Source: Stromatinia cepivora (taxonomy: Eukaryota > Ascomycota > Leotiomycetes > Helotiales > Sclerotiniaceae). Taken from it: a stretch of DNA of 64,000 nucleotides. Shown here piece by piece: positions 58,489-64,000 of the stretch. Under the pieces are notes generated by a model. That model was not told where the DNA came from. It worked only from the letters and a program-made list of their open reading frames with translations, and did no database searches. The stretch lies in contig RCTD01000019.1 in assembly GCA_014898415.1 (NCBI GenBank), positions 372,001 to 436,000 of the forward strand. The letters run 5' to 3'. A program made the translations under genes and the position numbers. Each line of letters starts with the position of its first letter. The first letter of the stretch is position 1.

Positions 58489-60823
58489 GAGGTAGAAAAC
58501 TTTGAAGGAAGTCTCAACACAACTCTCAATTCTTTACCACCAAGAATGACCTAACAAAAAGCTGCTTTGGCCAAAGAATTCTTTGACATCAACTTGCTGC
58601 AATGAATTTAAGAAGCATACTTTCCAGTGCTTTCTTCGGTGCACCCATCGAGCCTCAAGTACATTTAGCCAGCACAGGACCCAGCCCGTATGTATTTAAA
58701 ATCCCCAGCGTGTCTTCTTAAGCATACCTTTCCAGACATCTTTCGACACATCTTTCGAGACAACCAGCATACACTGCCGATGCATCTCTAGTACACCCTC
58801 TCATAAGATGAAATATACATCACCCTCCATATATCAAGGAGACACATAAATCTCCCGTATCATCGAATCGCACACAACCCCCCCTCTTCGAACTTTGGAT
58901 ACATCACATCGCCCTATCTGGAAAGGAGTATATGTACGGCCCAACATCTCATGCAGATATCAGGAGCATTGTTCCGATCTTCATTATTTAAGATCAAACT
59001 CGTTTAAATCTATAATCGGTTTAGTACATAAGAGCGGAGCCAAAGCTTGAGGAGACTCACTATTTGATTTCATTCAGTTTTTAACGATTTTGGATACCCG
59101 ATCCCCGCCCCGCCGCCGCATAACATCAGATCCAATCTAGCTTTTTAAAACCTATCCTCTGGCAAAGACTTTCACTGCTGAAGATTTGGCAGTCATATTT
59201 TTATGAATGTTTGCCCGTTCTGGCTAGTTTCCAAAAGGCCCTTTGGAAAGTAGCTTGACTCCTAGGTCTACACGCAGTTGCCCAACTCTGGAATTTCAAA
59301 TGACGGCTAGCTTTTGGGATGTCCTTTTGATAGAGCTTTTCTTTCTGACATTTCTGGATACGCAGCGAACTGTCCACGGCTATAACGCAGCTTTCATCTC
59401 TAACGCAAGTTGTAACCTGGAGTATCACCCATTAAGATTTCGGCAGGTCGAGTCTTACCTCCGTCAACAAAAGCCAGGTAGATAAGATACGCAACGACGA
59501 ATTGCTACAAAACCGAATCACTAGGAGGAAGTCCTAGACTTCAAATTCCACTCTTGGAAATTTGCTTGATCCATGGAGGCGACTAAAGCGGCTTGGACCT
59601 GATGTTGACCCGTCTGGTTTTGGTTGTAAAAACAGAGACCAAGCAAACAAACTCAAGCCGGGAGACTACAAACATATCGAACGATGTTGGCATCATTGAA
59701 TATTCCAATAGCTCCGCTTTTACGCCCTGATTTAGTATTTGGAAGTTTTTTTGGGGATTTCGGGATTAGAATTTGTTAGCATAGAAGTTGAAAATGGACT
59801 CTACTCAAGGGCACACAGTCGAAAAGAGTTTCAACTGTTTTACCATTTCCTTTTATATCTCGTCGTTTACGTATTGGAAAGGTTCGGGGGTATTGGGAAG
59901 ATATGGATGGCTTGGACGATATGAAGAAGTTAGAAGGACATGACAAGACGCCTTAAGCGAGAGGAGTTTCAAGAGTCTTACCATTTTCTTTTGTATAAAG
60001 GCGTTATGTGTTGGAAAGAATAGTAATGAAAATATTTAATCTTAGACGGCGGCTGTTTGTGCGGTGATAATAAATGTGTGTGAAATGGGACAAAAGACTG
60101 ATCGAAGTATAGATGATGTGTCTTGAAGCATGGTGTTTCGCTAGTTGAAGGCAAGTTGTGGATCTTGATTAAGGGATGGCCTTCGGTTAGGCATATCGAG
60201 AACCTGTAACGAAGAATATTATTACTTGCAGAACCCCATGGCGCCACTCATAGTTTTGGAGCCTGCGAATACTGACATAGACTCAAAGCCAAGCTAAGCT
60301 TGAGGATTGAGAGAACGACCGAACAGGCATACCTATGGGTTAGTCAATGGCTTGGATTGAAGGAGACCCGGTATGACATGATATGGCGGCAGAGATTGGG
60401 AGCTGGCATGGAGATAATGGGACCGGCTGGAATGGACCTTTGTCGAAGATGAAACCATGTGTTGTAAAGAAAATGGCATCATTGAGTGAAAGAGAGCGCT
60501 AGTTGACAGGGAATACAACGAAGTTAAATCATACTGCTTCGAAACGGACCATGAATGAAGAACAACGAGTACAAGAGAGCAGAGTAGAGCAACATGAAAT
60601 GAACTAGGAGAACTGGCACAGGCAAATAAATGCATGGCAGAATGTATTTCATTCCGTAAGGGTATGTATTTCTCCCCATGCTCTCCTTAAGGGATTACTA
60701 TCAATACAGGTAGCACTTGCTAGTTCGTTAATCATCTTTCGCGTCGGTATCGTTACAGTCCCTCCCCTATCGAGTTCGCCGTCTCCTGGCCACCTCCCTC
60801 CGATATTGTACACAACCTCCAAA
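58489..60823. other. intergenic, nothing recognised
   Basis: About 2.3 kb. Short open frames occur (for example 59243-59485 and 59739-59924 on plus, 60333-60635 on minus) without recognisable sequence. CATCTTTCGACACATCTTTCG at 58738-58758 is a small tandem duplication, and GAAAAGAGTTTCAACTGTTTTACCATTTCCTTTTATA-like text near 59821 recurs in diverged form near 59960. Confidence 0.45.
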
Positions 60824-61592
60824 TCAAGCCTTACTTTCTCCGTTCTTTTTCGAGTCATCTACGACCTCATCTCCAGGTGCAAACTTCATGCTCACACTAT
60901 TGACACAGTGTCTCTCATCCGTCGGCGTATTGAATCCTTCGCCCTTAAACACATGTCCCAAATGGCCTCCACAATTCGAACAAACGATTTCGGTTCTCTG
61001 CATGCCCAACGTACTATCCGTGTGTCTTGTTACGGCGCCAGGAATGTTATCGAAATAGGCGGGCCATCCACATCCAGATTTGAACTTGTGGGAGGCTTTG
61101 TATAGAGGGGCGTCACAGCCGGCGCATGTGTAGACGCCAGAGTCGGGCATGTGTTTGTCGTATTTGCCAACATGGGGGGCTTCAGTGCCTTGCTTGCGGA
61201 GGACTCGGAACTGTTCTTGGGAGATGTTAGATGGGTTTATATAGATCAAGATGGGAGGGGGCTCGGGGAGAAGGGGAGAAGGGGAGAAGGGGAGAAGTGG
61301 ACTAAGGACAGAAGAGAACGAGGGGCAGAAGAGGGGAGCTTTGGTAAAGCTTACCTTTGGAGAGGACAGCTCGCCATTCTTCCTCGGATTTTTGCACCGG
61401 ATAAGACATTTGTTGAGAGCTAGAAGTGCCAAAGAAAGCTGAGAGAAATGGGATGGTTGGCATAGATCGCAGGACAGTTCCTCGAGTGATGGGTTGAAGG
61501 GCTTTATATTGAGTTGCTGGTAGGCGAGAAAGGGTATAATTGCTTATAGTATAGAATGTACGGACGAGATTAGGAAATGTTGGGATCCGCAT
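60824..61592 (-). CDS. peptide methionine-R-sulfoxide reductase (MsrB)
   Basis: Repairs oxidised proteins by reducing methionine-R-sulfoxide to methionine, using thioredoxin. Two exons on the minus strand, 61592-61355 and 61215-60824, with a 139-bp intron ending CATCTAACATCTCCCAAG; 209 residues. The mature domain starts near SYPVQKSEEEWRAVLSKEQF. The zinc site is CAGC at residues 110-113 and CSNC at 158-161. SGCGWPAYFDNI carries the Cys (about residue 128) that is the likely resolving one. The catalytic Cys is in RHCVNSVSM (about residue 183), where the usual sequence is R(Y/F)CIN. The first 60 residues (MRIPTFPNLVRTFYTISNYT) are Arg/Ser/Thr-rich without acidic residues, which suggests a mitochondrial presequence. 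A start at a later Met (MPTIPFLSAFF) would give a cytosolic form. Confidence 0.92.
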
Positions 61593-63220
61593 GGAGAGTA
61601 CTTATAATAAATTTGAAGTCGTATTTGATTTGATTTGATATTCTGACAAATTATGTGATATGTAAGAGTGGGAAGTGAGGTTACAGTCAGTCTTCTTAGG
61701 AATCATGACTTTCCTTTTTCTTTGTACTCCGGATCCTACGCCACTTATGTCACATCACACAGCCATCGGTCGAGATCGAGTGAACATGCCCTTGTAAAGA
61801 ATTGATACCGATTGTTCTTCTAGTCTAGTTTAAAGATAATAGCTCGTTTGTATTAGATGAGTATAATCAACGGATGTACTCCTCAAAGAGATAAGGCTCA
61901 AGGTTCACTAACTGATGCGGCTTAAAATATCTTCAACATCAAATTTATGCTATCTCGATACTGTTTTCACGCACCCGGGCAAGCAATACAGGCACGTTCT
62001 GAAGGTGAAGAAGGTTATTCTCACTGCAATGCAATCTAAAATTCATTCTTTTCGGTCCTAATCTATGCAAAATGGGGGGTGTGGCTTGATAAAGTGAACC
62101 TCGGATCAGAGGAAAGATTCGACTTTCATCATGATATGATGTTGGGATAGGAATTTCATTTCGATATGGATAAGATCGGGGGTTTTATATGGCCAATAAT
62201 ATATCTAGTATCTGGTTCGAAGGCTGTCTCTGTCAGAATAATGACTGGTGAGATAGAACTGGTCAAAGGCTATTTGATATGCGAGTTTGGGCCCTCGAAG
62301 ATGTATCTAGCCAACACACACTTTACGAGAAACAGAAAACTTGACTGATTAGTTCATTAAAATCCTTTTCTACTTTGTCTAGTTTTCCCCGCAGTTACCT
62401 AGAGCAATGCCAAGTCAAAATAAGCGTTGTTTGTTGAAAGTTCTCGACACAACCAACTCCTGATGCCATTATTCGAATGGTCTATAGGCCAAACTACTCT
62501 TCAAAAGGTTGGGGAAATCCCTTGTAGCAGAGGCATTTTTCATCTGGAAGTATAGATCTTGTGGTTTTACTGGCTCTGGCAGACTGGCAGTAATACGGCA
62601 GACTCTAAGTAAGTGGGTGAGGAGGGGTATCAATTCCGATTTTGACAGTATGCTATGAGGCTAATAGAAACTAATTCTATCAACAAGGTAACCTGATTAA
62701 TCTTCAACACTAACATATCATATATGGTAGGTTAGGTATGGTATGGTATGGTATGGCAGACCCGTTGGCCATAGCACGGAAAAGATGGAGGCAAAATTAC
62801 TAGGCATAGTCGTATTGCCTCTGTGATATCAAGCACATATGGTCTGAAGTCTCTCAAGTATGTGTATCCCAATATGAAAATGAACGAAACAATTAGCATA
62901 GTTACCAATTCTATGATATAATCCAATGTCCAAATCTATCCTCCGAAATGTTCAAAACCGTGTGAATCCTTGATGTACGAGTTACGGAGTACAAGAAGTT
63001 GGTAAGGTTATCACAAATTTTTGTGGGGGCGCGAAGCCGACCTGTGCGGGCCTGTGCGCTTTTGTGTGGAATCAAGAAAGCTCCTTTCAGAAACATTAAT
63101 TCTAAACCCTCAGGACACGCGACATAATCTTTCAAATCTTACATACAGTTATTGTAATTAATATTTCCTGTTAAAGGAGCATTCGATTTCATTAAACTTC
63201 ATTTGATAAATCTCGCCAGG
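61593..63220. other. intergenic between MsrB and ArfGAP genes
   Basis: About 1.6 kb between divergently transcribed genes, so both promoters lie here. GGTATGGTATGGTATGGTATGG repeats occur at about 62732-62756. Short open frames at 62166-62348 (plus) and 62732-63135 (minus) have no recognisable content. Confidence 0.45.
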
Positions 63221-64000
63221 ATGTCGCGCAGGCCAGCAAATCCTCAGGCTGAACGTATTGCGCAAAACACCCAAACCATTAAGAGTCTATTGAAACTCGA
63301 GTGTAATAAGGTTTGTTGTGACTGCAAAAGAAATAAACGTAGGTTCCATCGCTATCCTTCCAATAATTGTACGAGCTAGAAACTGACAATCTCATTCTGA
63401 TTTGACAGATCCAAGATGGGCAAGCTGGAATTTGGGAGTATTCATGTGCATAAGATGTTCTGGAATACATCGTGGAATGGGTACGCACATAAGTCGAGTG
63501 AAATCTGTTGATTTGGACTCCTGGACAGACGAACAAGTACAAAGTGTTTTGAAATGGGGAAATGCCAGAGCAAATAAATATTGGGAAGCAAAGTTGGCTC
63601 CAGGCCACGTACCATCCGAAGCCAAAATTGAGAACTTTATAAGGACAAAATACGATTCGAAGAGATGGGTTATGGATGGACCAATTCCGGATCCCTCGAC
63701 ACTTGATGTCGATGGAGATGACGATATACCCCTTGGACTTGTCAAAGAGAAACACAACCTCGAGAGATCGACATCACAAAGGACTGCCCCACCAAGTAAA
63801 GCCCCTACCCCGATCAGCGCTCCCCCGCAACAGGATCTCTTTGGTGATGATATTGGGCCACCTCCGAGAGCGAGTACTGCCGGCCCGGTACCCGCGAGGC
63901 CTCCGCCAAAGTCAGAGCCCGCCCCTCCAAAACAAACGAAACCAGCGGATTCCCTGTTGGGCTTGGACTTTTTCGGGACTGAGGCTGCTCCTCCTGGTCG
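63221..64000 (+). CDS. ArfGAP domain protein (Age2/SMAP-like), 5' part
   Basis: GTPase-activating protein for Arf, acting in vesicle budding at Golgi and endosomes. Exons 63221-63338 and 63409 onward (open to the window edge). The N-terminal ArfGAP zinc finger is visible: KVCCDCKRNKHPRWASWNLG, then VFMCIRCSGIHRGMGTH, with Cys pairs at about residues 32/35 and 53/56 and the catalytic Arg in IHRGMG (about residue 61). It continues SRVKSVDLDSWTDEQVQSVL and WGNARANKYWEAKLAPGHVP, as in Age2/SMAP-type proteins. The domain is followed by a Pro/Ser/Ala-rich region with LFGDDIGPPP and, near the edge, LLGLDFFGTE, which look like short clathrin-adaptor or coat-binding motifs (inference). The C-terminus is outside the window. 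Confidence 0.9.

Noticed and set aside
60806..61442. Plus-strand frames opposite MsrB
   Set aside because: The minus strand carries the complete MsrB motif set, so these are antisense shadows.

Overview
The window is nuclear DNA of a filamentous ascomycete. Introns are short, with GTRNGT donors, CTAAY branch sites and YAG acceptors. Gene content includes a HET-domain gene, a Git1-type permease, an ARID/Rsc9 protein, Nse2 and a Rec114-like protein. The dense transition mutations in transposons resemble RIP. Protein flavour and AT-rich repeat islands suggest a leotiomycete, perhaps Sclerotiniaceae (inference; not proved by the sequence).

Layout. 1-247 is the 3' end of a PEX11-like gene. 2848-4789 is a five-exon monocarboxylate-porter-like MFS gene, and 6560-8562 a Kre9/Knh1-domain single-pass wall or membrane protein. 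9131-11318 is a HET-domain pseudogene with one frameshift and one nonsense codon. 11.3-22.9 kb is an AT-rich accessory block. It holds an 8.4-kb minus-strand Ty1/copia retrotransposon (309-bp LTRs, target duplication GAAAT), a younger 166-bp solo-LTR-like insertion nested in it, and a 791-bp foldback MITE with TA duplications. 23.2-24.1 kb carries three large microsatellites, followed by a Git1-type permease (24493-26191, minus). 29-40 kb is ordinary gene space: a coiled-coil protein, a Nudix hydrolase, Nse2 SUMO ligase, two unknown membrane-type proteins and an oxoglutarate-type mitochondrial carrier. 40.9-41.5 kb is a tandem duplication. 42260-42968 is a His-rich protein built from repeated exons. 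45041-48177 (Rsc9-like) and 48774-50859 (Rec114-like) are divergent neighbours.

The most unusual stretch is 51.35-54.81 kb. About 24 copies of a short, imperfectly palindromic core (TTGCAYATCTGA, often followed by AAGATCTGCATAA) are separated by mostly non-repeated DNA. In the best part they keep a 62-64 bp register (or twice that), with a group of four in opposite orientation. Layout is CRISPR-like, but the setting is eukaryotic, no cas gene is present, and function is unknown. A 595-bp hAT-type MITE (8-bp duplication TTACTATG) sits inside this region, and it contains a 150-bp TG...CA element (5-bp duplication ATCTA). The right end returns to gene space: an unknown nuclear-type protein, a methionine-R-sulfoxide reductase and the start of an ArfGAP gene.

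The genes do not form one pathway. Rsc9, Nse2 and the Rec114-like protein are chromatin or chromosome functions, and the carriers and permeases are unrelated transporters. Gene models were spliced by eye from reading frame, splice consensus and phase, so exon ends deserve transcript confirmation.
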